Assembly (NCBI GenBank): GCA_026707735.1
Contig: JAPOWH010000019.1
Coordinates: 186,001-250,000, forward strand
Length of the DNA: 64,000 nt
Source: Gammaproteobacteria bacterium
GTDB lineage: Bacteria; Pseudomonadota; Gammaproteobacteria; Pseudomonadales; Azotimanducaceae
Reading direction: 5' to 3'
The translations under genes were made by a program, and so were the position numbers. Position 1 is the first letter of the stretch, and each line of letters starts with the position of its first letter. This document shows positions 27,457 through 36,995 of this stretch, piece by piece. The notes below the pieces were generated by a model. That model was not told the DNA's origin and ran no database searches. It saw only the letters and a list, made by a program, of their open reading frames with translations.

Positions 27457-28551
27457 TTAGGAATTCAAAAACTGCGCGACAACACCATTCAGTTGTCGCA
27501 AGCCTTGAGATGAAAGTTGCAGTCGGGTTGGATGCATTAGCTTCCATGATCGCAGTTGCTCGACTGTTTCACGTATGACATCAATCTCTAACCCCGTATT
27601 CATGGAGAAAGCGCGTTCCTCCACACCATTCAACAATCTCAATGCGTTCATCATAAACTCCGCTGGCAAGTCTTCGTCTGGCACTCGTTTGAACGATCCC
27701 GCAGTACCACTCAGATACGATCCTGGCTGGCGTATTTTTGTTGTTCGAAATATGCCGTCTTGCGTGGTCTTCTTGCCATGTGCTCCTGCTCCAACTCCAA
27801 TGTAGTCGCCAAACGTCCAGTAGTTGAGATTGTGACGGCATTCCTGGCCGCTACGAGCGTAGGCTGAGACTTCATATCGTCGGTATCCGTGCTCCGAAAG
27901 CAATTCGACTCCGGCATCTTCCATGTCGGCTCGGTAATCGATAGTCGACAGGGGCGGAGGTGTCTTTGCGAATACCGTGTTAGGTTCAATGGTTAGTTCA
28001 TACCACGAAATGTGTTGCGGCTGGTAGTTGATCGCTACGTCCAAGTCTTTCAAAGCCTGGTTGATCGACTGGTGAGGGAGTCCGTACATCAGATCCAAGT
28101 TGACGGAGTCGAATCCCGCTGCCATCGCTTTCTCAATTGCATGCTGAGCTTCGTTCGGACCATGAATACGACCTAGAGTCTCAAGGTGGCCGGAATCGAA
28201 TGATTGAACGCCAATCGAAAGTCGAGTGATTCCCGCTTCTCTGTAGAGATTCAAATTCGAGTACTCGGTTGTGCCAGGGTTTGCTTCCATGGTCACTTCC
28301 TCTAGTGAGTCCTGTTCAAATCTATCTAGGATTTTCGCGAAGGAGTCTGGTCCGAAAAGACTTGGAGTTCCGCCGCCAAAATATACGGTGCCGATGTCGA
28401 ATTGCCCACTGCTCAATTCGGTTCCCAGGTCTTCAACTAGCCGATCGACGTATGCGGCTTCGTCGAAGTCACTCCGCTTCTCATGCGAATTGAAATCGCA
28501 GTAGGGGCACTTTCGAATGCACCAAGGAATATGAACGTACAGTCCAGTCAT
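27457..28551 (-). CDS. hemW: Heme chaperone HemW (radical SAM, HemN-like)
   Basis: A 364-residue radical-SAM protein. The iron-sulfur motif C11-X3-C15-X2-C18 occurs in HIPWCIRKCPYCDFNSHEKR. Then come VYFGGGTPSLF, EVTMEANPGTTE, SIGVQSFDSGHLETLGRIH and VNLDLMYGLPHQ, all diagnostic. It lacks the extra CxxC of HemN and is the form known as HemW, which transfers heme. It directly follows rdgB (stop and start adjacent), as in pseudomonads. Confidence 0.93.
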   Translation of the reverse strand: MTGLYVHIPWCIRKCPYCDFNSHEKRSDFDEAAYVDRLVEDLGTELSSGQFDIGTVYFGGGTPSLFGPDSFAKILDRFEQDSLEEVTMEANPGTTEYSNLNLYREAGITRLSIGVQSFDSGHLETLGRIHGPNEAQHAIEKAMAAGFDSVNLDLMYGLPHQSINQALKDLDVAINYQPQHISWYELTIEPNTVFAKTPPPLSTIDYRADMEDAGVELLSEHGYRRYEVSAYARSGQECRHNLNYWTFGDYIGVGAGAHGKKTTQDGIFRTTKIRQPGSYLSGTAGSFKRVPDEDLPAEFMMNALRLLNGVEERAFSMNTGLEIDVIRETVEQLRSWKLMHPTRLQLSSQGLRQLNGVVAQFLNS

Positions 28552-29169
28552 TTAGGTATTCAATCGTCTCTCTAGTAGCTGTACGAACTCCAATGTGGCA
28601 CGGGCACGATGACTCAATCGATTTTTTTCGCTTGCGTCGAGTTCAGCAGCTGTGCATGCCATGCCGATTGGCAAAAAAACAGGATCGTATCCAAATCCAT
28701 TGGATCCTCTAGGCTGTTCGATTATGCGGCCATGCCAAATTCCTGTCGAAATCACTGGAGTTGGATCGTTGGAGTTGCTTAAGTAAACAAGCGTCGCACA
28801 GAAATAGGCTCGGCAGTCATCGAACGTCTCTTGCTTGTCCACTAGGTTGCTCAGGACGAGACTATAGTTTTCTGCATCCGACGCATCTTCGCCGGCATAG
28901 CGAGCTGAGCGAACACCGGGTTCGCCGTCCAATCGTGGTATCACCAAACCCGAGTCGTCCGCTATGGCCGGAAGGTGAGTCAAGGAACAGGCATGACGAG
29001 CTTTGATCAGAGCGTTTTCGAAGAACGTAGATCCCGTTTCGGCAGGTGACGGGACATGCCATCGCGATTGAGGAACAAGATCAATAGGCAATTTGCCCAG
29101 GAGGGCCTTCAACTCCTTCAGCTTGTGCTGGTTGTTGCTGGCAAGAACAACCTGCTTTGGCTCTGACAT
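28552..29169 (-). CDS. rdgB: XTP/dITP diphosphatase RdgB (HAM1)
   Basis: A 205-residue house-cleaning enzyme that removes non-canonical purine nucleotides. Marks: VVLASNNQHKLKELKALL at the N-terminus, PAIADDSGLVIPRLDGEPG with the catalytic acidic pair, GVRSARYAGE, and RGSNGFGYDPVFLPIG. The ATG at 29169 starts directly at the family N-terminus; the frame continues 17 codons further upstream but without similarity. It sits in the metX-metW-DUF4426-rdgB-hemW run. Confidence 0.95.
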   Translation of the reverse strand: MSEPKQVVLASNNQHKLKELKALLGKLPIDLVPQSRWHVPSPAETGSTFFENALIKARHACSLTHLPAIADDSGLVIPRLDGEPGVRSARYAGEDASDAENYSLVLSNLVDKQETFDDCRAYFCATLVYLSNSNDPTPVISTGIWHGRIIEQPRGSNGFGYDPVFLPIGMACTAAELDASEKNRLSHRARATLEFVQLLERRLNT

Positions 29170-29292
29170 TTCTCGGGACCAATAGGAATAAGCTAAATGT
29201 TGTAGGTAGTCAGCAGGCAAATTCGGCAGTGGAATGCCTTAGCTTCTGATGGGGCTTCCTGCCTAAAGCCGGCGATTGCCCTGCAGTCGGTC

Positions 29293-29724
29293 CTAGTTGG
29301 TATCGTCGAGACGCGAGTACACCTCTTGCTCAAACTTGACAGTTTCCTCGTGCTCTTCGAACTCAACTTCAATCTCAAACTTGAGCTTTTCGCCCTCCGT
29401 GAACTTGAAGCTTGCGAGAAAGTAAACGGCTTCGGATTCCTTGATGGTCTTGAAATTCAGCTTGAGGTCCTGACCCATTAGGTTCTTGAAGCCACCGGAG
29501 ACCTTCGCTTCATACGAATTCCCGTCCGGGTCGACAACCGAAATGTTGCACACTGCGCGGTCTTTGCCGCGAACGATCTTGTGTTTCTCTGCGATCTCCT
29601 TGGAGATGAAAGTGGACGGAATTACGCTGTAGTGGACAGTCCAGTCGTCGAATTCGACAGACTGTTCTGCGAATGTAATGCCTGCGACCAAGAGAATGAC
29701 AACGAGGGAAAGGAAGCTTCTCAT
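29293..29724 (-). CDS. DUF4426 periplasmic protein
   Basis: A 143-residue protein with a signal peptide (SFLSLVVILLVAGITFA) and the DUF4426 pattern, beginning QSVEFDDWTVHYSVIPSTFI with later VVDPDGNSYEAKVSG and FKNLMGQ. Function is unknown; it recurs between metW and rdgB in pseudomonads. It overlaps metW by four bases. The mature protein is acidic toward the C-terminus. Confidence 0.88.
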   Translation of the reverse strand: MRSFLSLVVILLVAGITFAEQSVEFDDWTVHYSVIPSTFISKEIAEKHKIVRGKDRAVCNISVVDPDGNSYEAKVSGGFKNLMGQDLKLNFKTIKESEAVYFLASFKFTEGEKLKFEIEVEFEEHEETVKFEQEVYSRLDDTN

Positions 29725-30317
29725 TGGGGACGACCTAACACATAAAACCCAGTGGTGCCGAACAGATTGGACAACCCGCTCTTCTTGGAGACCTTGCGAT
29801 ATTGAGGATCCACAACACTCCTCTCTACTACCTGTAGCCCCTCAGATTGGCACAGCTCATCAAAGTCTCTAAACGTACACAAATGAATGTTTGGCGTGTC
29901 ATACCACTGATGCGGTAAGTGTTCTGCAACCGGCATGCGCCCTCGAAACAGCAATTGGAAACGGCATTGCCAATGGCCGAAATTGGGAAACGAAACAATA
30001 CACCGGTTCGCGATCCGCAAAAGCTCTTTGAGCAGTTTCCGTGGCGACTCGAGGGCTTGCAGCGTCTCTGTCATTACAACAATGTCGAAGCTGTCGTCGG
30101 GAAATCGATCCAACCCAAAATTGAGGTCGTGCTCGATGACATTGACTCCTCGTCGGATGCACTCCTCAATGGCTTCCTGATCCTTCTCGATGCCATAGCC
30201 CTTGATGTTCTTAGATTCCTGCAAGTGCGCTAGGAGTTCGCCATCGCCGCATCCCAGATCAAGTACGCGCGAATTCTCCTCTACAAAGTCGGCGACGTGC
30301 TGCAGATCAACTCTCAT
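29721..30317 (-). CDS. metW: Methionine biosynthesis protein MetW
   Basis: A 198-residue SAM-methyltransferase-like protein. The nucleotide-binding motif is [15 protein letters not shown], followed by [18 protein letters not shown] and [13 protein letters not shown]. The C-terminal [20 protein letters not shown] is the MetW signature. It works with MetX in acylating homoserine. Both ends overlap neighbours by four bases (metX and DUF4426), showing tight translational coupling. Confidence 0.95.
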   Translation of the reverse strand: MRVDLQHVADFVEENSRVLDLGCGDGELLAHLQESKNIKGYGIEKDQEAIEECIRRGVNVIEHDLNFGLDRFPDDSFDIVVMTETLQALESPRKLLKELLRIANRCIVSFPNFGHWQCRFQLLFRGRMPVAEHLPHQWYDTPNIHLCTFRDFDELCQSEGLQVVERSVVDPQYRKVSKKSGLSNLFGTTGFYVLGRPQ

Positions 30318-31456
30318 ACGTCCACTTCGCTCGCCACGCTGTCGAGATATGCGCCCAACACACTGAAGTATCTCGGAATTTCCATCAAGAAGGAGTCGTG
30401 TCCCATGCTGCTTATTATGTTCGCACTTGCTGTATTTTTGCCCGCGGCCACAAGAGCATCAATAATTTCGTTTGATCGATCGGGAGCGAATCTCCAATCG
30501 CTCGTGAACGAAATTACAAGGAATTTCGCTGTAGCTCGCCGTAAGGTTTCCACCAAGTCTCCATCGTGTTCGATTGCCGGATCGAAATAGTCCAATGCGC
30601 GGGTAACTAGTACGTAGGTGTTAGGGTCGAAAGCTTGTGCGAACTTCGAACCTTGATAGTGAAGATAGCTCTCAACTTGAAACTGCACGTCTCGACCTTG
30701 CCCGATATCGCCGGTCTTGACTTCCCGTCCGAACTTCGTGCCCATCGAGTCGTCCGACAGGTAGGTAACGTGCCCAATCATTCGTGCCAGTCCCAGCCCG
30801 GGCATTGCCTCTGGCGCGACGTCAGGCGGACTATCCATTTTGATGGCTAGACGAGCAATTTCGTTAAATGCTATGTTTTGCGCCGAGAGCTTCGATGCAC
30901 AGGCAATAAGAACGGCATGCGCGACTCGGTCAGGATAGTCAATGCTCCATTGAAGAGCTTGCATCCCACCTAGACTGCCGCCGACAATGGCGGCGAAGCG
31001 CTCAATCCCTAGCGCATCGGCCAGCATCGCTTGGGTCCGTACCCAGTCCTTTACCGTGACTGTCGGAAAACCTGCACCATATGGCATATCCGTTTGCGGG
31101 TTTTTTGAGCGAGGCCCAGTGGATCCGTGGCAACCCCCCAAATTGTTGAGCGACACTACATGGAATCGGTTGGTGTCAATGGGCTTGCCGGGACCGATGC
31201 AGTTGTCCCACCACCCCGGTCGATCCTCGTCTTCTTCGTGATATCCCGCCGCGTGGTGGTGTCCCGAGAGGGCGTGACAGATCAGCACTGCATTGGTGCG
31301 CTCTGGATTTAGTTCACCGTAGGTTTCGTAGACGAGGTCGAAGCTAGGCAGGTGTTCGCCGCATTGCAGCGTTATGCCTTGGTCGAACGACAACGTGTGG
31401 GGCGAGACAATGCCCACGGAGCCTGGATTGTCGCGGGAGGTCGCTTGCATCGACAC
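30314..31456 (-). CDS. metX: Homoserine O-acyltransferase MetX
   Basis: A 380-residue alpha/beta hydrolase-fold enzyme that acylates homoserine for methionine synthesis. The nucleophile is S161 in [14 protein letters not shown]; the other members of the triad lie in [11 protein letters not shown] (Asp) and [12 protein letters not shown] (His). [14 protein letters not shown] and [12 protein letters not shown] are characteristic. Whether acetyl or succinyl is transferred is uncertain; proteobacterial MetX proteins next to metW are often succinyl-specific. It begins six bases after yggT. Confidence 0.95.
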   Translation of the reverse strand: MSMQATSRDNPGSVGIVSPHTLSFDQGITLQCGEHLPSFDLVYETYGELNPERTNAVLICHALSGHHHAAGYHEEDEDRPGWWDNCIGPGKPIDTNRFHVVSLNNLGGCHGSTGPRSKNPQTDMPYGAGFPTVTVKDWVRTQAMLADALGIERFAAIVGGSLGGMQALQWSIDYPDRVAHAVLIACASKLSAQNIAFNEIARLAIKMDSPPDVAPEAMPGLGLARMIGHVTYLSDDSMGTKFGREVKTGDIGQGRDVQFQVESYLHYQGSKFAQAFDPNTYVLVTRALDYFDPAIEHDGDLVETLRRATAKFLVISFTSDWRFAPDRSNEIIDALVAAGKNTASANIISSMGHDSFLMEIPRYFSVLGAYLDSVASEVDV

Positions 31457-31462
31457 GATCCA

Positions 31463-32041
31463 TCACGTGGGAAGTGAAGTCGAAGGCAAGATTCTTAGGT
31501 AGGGGAGTACGTACGACTGCACGGCGAGAAGAACGAACATGGCAATCATTGGCGAAAAATCGAAACCGGCCATGGATGGCAGGAACTTCCGAATGGGCGC
31601 GAGAAACGGATCGGCCAATTGGCGTGCGAGCTCGGCGGCCGGCGAATAGATGTTGGGTGCAATCCAACTCATGATCACTGAGATCAAGATGGCAACGAGA
31701 TAAATCCATATCGAAAACTTCACTGCTTCAACGGCGCCGTTCCAAGGAAACGCCCATATTGGCAGAATGCCGAGTGCGTCGCCGGCCACTCGCGTTGTCA
31801 GCAGGTACTCGGAAATCGAAAATAGAATTAGCACCGCAATGAGAGAAGCCAGATCTATCTGGCCAGAGGTCGGCAGGAACTTGCGTATTGGTTGCAGAAC
31901 GGGATCCGTTATTCGCTTGATCGATTCCACAATGGGGCTGTAGAAATTTGCTTTTGCAAGTTGCAATAGAAATCTGAGTAGACAGAACAGCGCAAAAACA
32001 TTTACTGCGAAATTTAGTATGAGAAGCAGAGGGTTGGTCAC
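31463..32041 (-). CDS. yggT: YggT family membrane protein
   Basis: A 192-residue inner-membrane protein with two YggT units, each a helix pair with a short conserved loop: SIKRITDPVLQPIRKFLPTS in the first and LARQLADPFLAPIRKFLPSM in the second. It has about four to five hydrophobic helices. Its role is not established; in other bacteria it is linked to cell-division or membrane-protein complexes. It stands five bases after proC in the proC-yggT-metX order. Confidence 0.92.
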   Translation of the reverse strand: MTNPLLLILNFAVNVFALFCLLRFLLQLAKANFYSPIVESIKRITDPVLQPIRKFLPTSGQIDLASLIAVLILFSISEYLLTTRVAGDALGILPIWAFPWNGAVEAVKFSIWIYLVAILISVIMSWIAPNIYSPAAELARQLADPFLAPIRKFLPSMAGFDFSPMIAMFVLLAVQSYVLPYLRILPSTSLPT

Positions 32042-32046
32042 AGTAA

Positions 32047-32853
32047 TTACAAACTCGCGGTTAGTTCGGTAGATCGTGTGAAAGCGGCCTTGACCGCTTC
32101 GATGATGGACTCTCGGACTCCATTTGCGTCCAACGTCGCCAATGCACGCTCAGTGGTGCCGCCTGGGGAGGCAACTTCATTGCGCAACGTCGCAGGCGCT
32201 TTGGAGGAATTCACTGACATGCTCGACGCTCCAAGCGCAGTTCTCGTAGCCAATTCTCGTGCGACCGATGTGTCCATCCCCAATTCGGTGGCCGCTTGAA
32301 TCATTGCGTCCATCAAATAGAAGAAGTAGGCCGGGCCACTGCCCGATATCGCCGTTACGATGTCGATGTGGCGGTCGTCTTTGATCCACACGGTATCGCC
32401 TACTGCCTTGAATATGCGGTCCGTTAGAGCTTTCTGGTCACTGGACACGAACGGATTGGCAATGATTGCGGTGACTCCCTCGCAAACGGCTGCAGGCAGA
32501 TTGGGCATGCAATGGATGATTGCGGTTGATGGCTTCAACCACAATTCCAAGTGTCCCATCGGCACGCCTGCCGCGATTGAAATCACCAGTTTTTGCTGCA
32601 GCGCTCCAGAATGTTCGACAACAACGGATTTGATCACTTGAGGTTTGACCGCAAGGACAACGACATCCGACTGGGCGATTGCTTCGTTGTTGTTCGTTGT
32701 TGTGCTTACGTTGTGCTGTTGGTATCCAGCGAGCTGATTCGCAAGCGGGTCTGCGACAACGATCTCGGCGTCCAGGTCGACGCAATTGGCGATGCCTGTT
32801 GCAAGAGCGCGACCCATGTGGCCGCCGCCGACAATTGCGATTCTCAACTTCAT
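32047..32853 (-). CDS. proC: Pyrroline-5-carboxylate reductase ProC
   Basis: A 268-residue NAD(P)H-dependent enzyme that makes proline. The cofactor motif is IAIVGGGHMGRALATGI. Later segments VVVLAVKPQVIKSV, CMPNLPAAVCEGVTAI, SGSGPAYFFYLMDAMIQAA and NEVASPGGTTERALATL complete the signature. The ATG overlaps the yggS stop by four bases. Confidence 0.96.
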   Translation of the reverse strand: MKLRIAIVGGGHMGRALATGIANCVDLDAEIVVADPLANQLAGYQQHNVSTTTNNNEAIAQSDVVVLAVKPQVIKSVVVEHSGALQQKLVISIAAGVPMGHLELWLKPSTAIIHCMPNLPAAVCEGVTAIIANPFVSSDQKALTDRIFKAVGDTVWIKDDRHIDIVTAISGSGPAYFFYLMDAMIQAATELGMDTSVARELATRTALGASSMSVNSSKAPATLRNEVASPGGTTERALATLDANGVRESIIEAVKAAFTRSTELTASL

Positions 32854-33575
32854 GCTCGGGGACCGAATAGTGCAGTGCCTAAGCGCACCATGGTTGAACC
32901 TTCCTCAATGGCAATTTGATAGTCGCTTGTCATTCCCATGGATAGCGTGTCCCAACAATCGGACGCCGCCGGCTTCAAACTTTGAAATAGTTCGTAAAGA
33001 TTACTAAATGCCGACCGGGAGTTCTCTGGGTTGCTTTGCATACGCGGAATTGCCATCAATCCCCGCAATCGAAGATAAGGCATTTCCTGTACGCGTTGAA
33101 CCAAGTCAGGGAGAAATCCGATCGAAACACCGGACTTGGTCGATTCGTCGTCAATGTTTACCTGAATGCACACATTCAGCGGTCCGATGGCGCCGCAATT
33201 GCGTCGCGCTTCATTCAATCGCCAAGCTATGTGCTCTCGGTCCACAGACTGAACCCAGTCGAAATGCTGGGCGATCGGTTTCGTCTTGTTTGACTGCACT
33301 GTTCCAATGAAATGCCAATTCATTGAGTGCGAAGAAAACTCAATGATTTTTGGGATTGCTTCGGATACATAGTTCTCTCCGAAGTCGGTTTGGCCCAGTT
33401 GGGCCAGTGCGCCAATCTCGTTTATCGAGCGTGTCTTGCTTACGGCAAGCACTGAAGCACTCGAAGAGTTCTTGCCAGTGCTATCGCTAGTGCGTCGGAC
33501 CGACTCCAATATGGCTTTGTAGCGGTCCCACAGGCTACTTGAGGCGCGCTCCTGCACATCGACGGGGCGCGTCAA
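32850..33575 (-). CDS. yggS: PLP homeostasis protein YggS (PLPBP)
   Basis: A 241-residue PLP-binding protein of the YggS/PROSC family. The Schiff-base lysine is in SVLAVSKTRS; GQTDFGENYVSEAIPKI, NWHFIGTVQSNKTK, LNVCIQVNIDDESTKSGVS, LRGLMAIPR and LSMGMTSDYQIAIEEGSTMVR follow in order. No ATG lies near the family start. A TTG at 33575 overlaps the ruvX stop (TTGA) and is the most natural start; a GTG at 33557 is also possible. The frame continues upstream over ruvX, which is not used. Confidence 0.9.
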   Translation of the reverse strand: MTRPVDVQERASSSLWDRYKAILESVRRTSDSTGKNSSSASVLAVSKTRSINEIGALAQLGQTDFGENYVSEAIPKIIEFSSHSMNWHFIGTVQSNKTKPIAQHFDWVQSVDREHIAWRLNEARRNCGAIGPLNVCIQVNIDDESTKSGVSIGFLPDLVQRVQEMPYLRLRGLMAIPRMQSNPENSRSAFSNLYELFQSLKPAASDCWDTLSMGMTSDYQIAIEEGSTMVRLGTALFGPRA

Positions 33576-33988
33576 GGGCTGCCACTTCGGAAGCTGTTGT
33601 TGACGATGTGCTCGTGCAGCCAAGTTTCGCCAATGGCACATGCGGCGATGGCGTGGTCCGGTCGTGCATTGCCGGTTCGTTGCCGCGCATCCAGCGTCGT
33701 GAGACGTTCGTCGACAAAGTGCACCGGCAGAGAGAAGCGCTTTTCCAGATACTTGCCGAATTTGCGCGAAGCTTTGGACATGGAGGATTCGCTGTCATCC
33801 ATATTGAGAGGCAGCCCTACGATCAGTTCCGTAGGCTTCCAAGTGTTCACAAGAAAATCCAGTTGGTCTGTGTTGGGTCTTCCGCTCTTGGCCTTTATGG
33901 TGCCTGTTGGTTGAATTGAGCGGGTGGCAATTTCGATTAACGCCACACCAATGTGCGACATGCCGAAATCGAAGGACATTGCTCCCAC
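33572..33988 (-). CDS. ruvX: Holliday-junction resolvase-like protein RuvX (YqgF)
   Basis: A 138-residue RNase H-like protein. Characteristic motifs are SFDFGMSHIGVALIEIAT with the first metal-binding Asp, ELIVGLPLNMDDSES, and LPVHFVDERLTTLDA with the second acidic pair. The GTG at 33988 is the preferred start because AGGAG lies 10 bases upstream; the ATG three codons later is less well placed. It follows yqgE by 13 bases, the usual partner. YqgF proteins act in 16S rRNA 5'-end processing in E. coli. Confidence 0.93.
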   Translation of the reverse strand: MGAMSFDFGMSHIGVALIEIATRSIQPTGTIKAKSGRPNTDQLDFLVNTWKPTELIVGLPLNMDDSESSMSKASRKFGKYLEKRFSLPVHFVDERLTTLDARQRTGNARPDHAIAACAIGETWLHEHIVNNSFRSGSP

Positions 33989-34001
33989 CTGTGTAGATCT
34001 C

Positions 34002-34574
34002 CTATGCCATGCCGCCCTGAGGCGAGAATTTGCTGAAGTCCACACCGATGATGGACGATACGCATTGAACCTTCGATTGATGGGGTTCTTCGAACAATAT
34101 CTTTCGATCGGCGGGGCAAGTTACCCAGGCGTTTTCCTTGAGCTCACCCTCCAATTGACCTGGAGCCCAACCTGCATAGCCCAATACAAACATGTATTGC
34201 TTCGGTCCGCTGCCTTCGGCGATTGCCTTAAGTGTTGCGTAAATTCCAGCTCCCGAGGGTTCGGTTGTGAGACCGATGCCTTCGGCGACTTCCACGGTGC
34301 TGTCGGTGCTGAAATCAGACGAATGTATGATCGAAGGATGCGTCGGGCTGACCGGTCCTCCTTCCCACAGGTGCGAGTCCTCGCCGGAAATCGGGTCAAG
34401 ATTGGCTTCCTTGAGCAGCTCTGCCAACTTGATGGGCATGGGCCGATTCACGATGAATCCCATCGCTCCTTCGTCGCTGTGACGAACGAGAAATGTCAAG
34501 GTGTCCTCAAAGTAGGTGCCGATTTGGTTGGGCAGAGCTAGGAGAAAGTGATTGACGAGGGACGGTTCGGTCAT
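34002..34574 (-). CDS. yqgE: YqgE/AlgH family protein
   Basis: A 190-residue protein of the YqgE/AlgH family: LNHFLLALPNQIG-like start (LVNHFLLALPNQIGTYFED), then HSDEGAMGFIVNRPMPIKL, LWEGGPVSPTHPSIIHSS and FVLGYAGWAPGQLEGELKEN. Function is not firmly established. It is always beside ruvX in proteobacteria, and here it lies between tonB and ruvX as in pseudomonads. Confidence 0.95.
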   Translation of the reverse strand: MTEPSLVNHFLLALPNQIGTYFEDTLTFLVRHSDEGAMGFIVNRPMPIKLAELLKEANLDPISGEDSHLWEGGPVSPTHPSIIHSSDFSTDSTVEVAEGIGLTTEPSGAGIYATLKAIAEGSGPKQYMFVLGYAGWAPGQLEGELKENAWVTCPADRKILFEEPHQSKVQCVSSIIGVDFSKFSPQGGMA

Positions 34575-34613
34575 TGGATTATGGTAATCGCTAATAGATT
34601 GAGCTTGGAGGAC

Positions 34614-35429
34614 TTAGTCCTCCTCTTCCGAAGGCGGATCGGTGGTGTAGGTACCCTTGCGAAATTCCCATTCCCGAACGATCTCCAGCAATTCGGTGTC
34701 TTTCGCAATTGAGGCCGGAAATTGTGCAAATGGAGCTGCGAGCTTGACAATGTCCACGGCAGCTTTGTCGAGGACTTCGTGGCCCGACGACTCCAAAACC
34801 CGGGTCTCGACCAGCGATCCGTCCGGTGCAATCGAGACATAGAGGCTCAGTGTTCCGTAGAGTTTCTTTTCGACAGCTTCGCTGGGATAGTTCATCTGGC
34901 CAATGCGACGCACCTTTCGGAGCCAAGCCCTTAAGTAGAAGGTCTCTTCAATGGAGGATGTTCCATCTCCCGCAAGCCTGCGAATTCGTTTTTCCTCTTC
35001 GCCTTGAGAGTTTGCCACAGCGATGTCCGCGATGGATTGCACCATGTCTTCGACTGACATTTGTGCAATTGGATTGTCAATAGTGCCAGCGCCCGCTATT
35101 GAATCGGGCTCTTCAAGCTGAATGTCCAAATCCGCTAGAAAGTCGTCGGGGAACAGCATGTTCTCGAAATTCAATGTGCTGCCTATGTCCGGATCGATGT
35201 CCTCAAAGACTGGTTCTTCAGGACCGGCTATGCCGGGCGCTGGTTCCAGTGGCGCATCTTTTTCGCTTGGAAGCGGACCGACAGGCTTGACCAATCGCAT
35301 ATTGAGCACGATTGGATCTGTTGGAAGGGGTCTAAATTCAGGCTTGACGAACAATACGAAGGCTATGTGAAGAACTAGCGACACGCCTAGAGCAATCCAT
35401 AGCGGGCGATTGCCGATTAGAGCTTCCAT
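34614..35429 (-). CDS. tonB: TonB-family energy transducer
   Basis: A 271-residue protein with an N-terminal membrane anchor (PLWIALGVSLVLHIAFVLFV) and a C-terminal TonB domain: RRIGQMNYPSEAVEKKLYGT, LSLYVSIAPDGSLVETRVL and SSGHEVLDKAAVDIVK. The middle is acidic and has fewer Pro-Lys repeats than classical TonB, so it may be a pseudomonad-type TonB2 or a periplasmic spanning relative. Its place just before yqgE matches the gshB-tonB-yqgE-ruvX order of pseudomonads, but gshB is 8.6 kb away here. Confidence 0.85.
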   Translation of the reverse strand: MEALIGNRPLWIALGVSLVLHIAFVLFVKPEFRPLPTDPIVLNMRLVKPVGPLPSEKDAPLEPAPGIAGPEEPVFEDIDPDIGSTLNFENMLFPDDFLADLDIQLEEPDSIAGAGTIDNPIAQMSVEDMVQSIADIAVANSQGEEEKRIRRLAGDGTSSIEETFYLRAWLRKVRRIGQMNYPSEAVEKKLYGTLSLYVSIAPDGSLVETRVLESSGHEVLDKAAVDIVKLAAPFAQFPASIAKDTELLEIVREWEFRKGTYTTDPPSEEED

Positions 35430-35668
35430 TTTGTCAACAATATTCGAAAAACGTTAGCCTTTGGATTGTAGACGACACGAGGTGTACGAATTGCTTTAAA
35501 CAACGGGCCAAATGCCCTCGCCTCTTCTTCTGCTCTTTAGATTTGCAACGATGGAATCAAGCTGCGATGCCTCTGTAGGGTAGACCGCTACTAAGCGAAT
35601 TTGTTGCGAATCGAGCGATAGACGTCGAACGTCGCCCTGTCGCTTCCGCTGGCGCTAGTTTCAGCGGA

Positions 35669-36862
35669 CTAGGGCTCCGATTGCTCCTCACCGGCTATTG
35701 TTTCCGCTGGTGCTGCAGCTTTGATAGGCTCTCTGTCAGGATTGGGGTCGAGAGCATTGCCTTCATCGATCTTCTTTGAGATTTCCTGCTGCGTCGCGAC
35801 TATGTTTTCGATTCGCCCATCTTTGTGCTGATGGGTGATTCGCATAAGAGAGTCCTCGGGAATACTTTTCCAAAATTCGGCAGTTTGAGTGGTGTCTACA
35901 CCTGCTCTAGCAAGCATGTACATTCCCAAGTAGTCAGCTTCTAGCTCGTGCCGGTGCTTGAAGATTTTTGGCGCATTCTCTGATGAGAACAATCTGATGG
36001 GCTCGTCGATGTCGGGATCTTCGCCAGCAACCGCCGCCACTAGCATCCCAATTCCAGCCAGCACATTGACAACCGTGTCAGCGGCAACGGCGGCGGTTTC
36101 GCCAGCAGATATCCCAGCGCGATGTCTGGAAACACGGTGTGCAAGTTCATGGGCGAGCAACGTTTGAAAATCCTCATCAGACTTTGCGAAGTCGTACAGC
36201 GCCAATGAAACCAAGATCGAGTTGCCTTCGGAAAAAGACATAATCTCAGTGCTATCGACCATGGAGACCGAGTAGCTGCATCTTGTCGCTGGCTGAAACT
36301 CCACGTCGAACAGCTCGTCGCCCCTACGGTATTGAACCGTAATAGTAGGATCGTTCTCAAAGGCTTGTCGCACTAACCTGTTGAATTGCCACCGATAGAA
36401 ACGCTCGCCGTTGATACGGCCTTCGAAGAGTGAATCCTTGTCTTCACGTAGGGGCTCACCGTTTAAAGCGATCAGTACATCTCCCTGTCGCAGTCCGGCT
36501 TGGTACGCGGCGGAACCAGACGTAACGGTTGTAACGTAGGGATGTCGGGATATTCCGAGAGTAATGCCGGCAATGCGCTCTAGAGGTTCATCGAAGTCTT
36601 TGAGAGTGACCCACTGGAAGTCGATTTCCTTTTTGACTTTCGAACCACACAGGTCCGCATTCGCCACGAAGAGCGGATAGGACAGCCGCGCAATGCGATC
36701 CTTGCGGTCCCAGTGGTCTTGGATCGACTGCATTTTCAACTGCACCCGTTGGTACTCTTCTTCGGCTCTTTGTTCCGCAGATTGAGGAACTGAAGAGACA
36801 CAACCGACTGTGACGAGAAGCGGCAGAATGAGTGTCGCGGCCGTTCGACAGTGCAATGGCAT
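35669..36862 (-). CDS. M48-type metallopeptidase lipoprotein with PDZ-like domain
   Basis: From the ATG at 36862 the protein has 397 residues. It starts with a lipoprotein signal ending in LLVTVGC. The middle holds a PDZ-like domain (AYQAGLRQGDVLIALNGEPL). The zinc site is HELAHRVSRH, with the third ligand in RHELEADYLGMYMLARAG, as in M48 peptidases. The C-terminal tail is charged. Probably membrane-anchored in the periplasm, with a role in envelope quality control by analogy with BepA/LoiP-type enzymes. A stable hairpin (35646-35667) follows the stop. Confidence 0.88.
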   Translation of the reverse strand: MPLHCRTAATLILPLLVTVGCVSSVPQSAEQRAEEEYQRVQLKMQSIQDHWDRKDRIARLSYPLFVANADLCGSKVKKEIDFQWVTLKDFDEPLERIAGITLGISRHPYVTTVTSGSAAYQAGLRQGDVLIALNGEPLREDKDSLFEGRINGERFYRWQFNRLVRQAFENDPTITVQYRRGDELFDVEFQPATRCSYSVSMVDSTEIMSFSEGNSILVSLALYDFAKSDEDFQTLLAHELAHRVSRHRAGISAGETAAVAADTVVNVLAGIGMLVAAVAGEDPDIDEPIRLFSSENAPKIFKHRHELEADYLGMYMLARAGVDTTQTAEFWKSIPEDSLMRITHQHKDGRIENIVATQQEISKKIDEGNALDPNPDREPIKAAAPAETIAGEEQSEP

Positions 36863-36995
36863 AACAATGCACCCGATGTATTCTGGTATGTAACTAATAG
36901 TAAATGTATTTAGCGTCCATCGGGATGCGCGCATAGGCCCTGTTGCATGGCAATTGTCCAAGCTGCGCCACGCACGATCTCACGGAGGCTTGCGA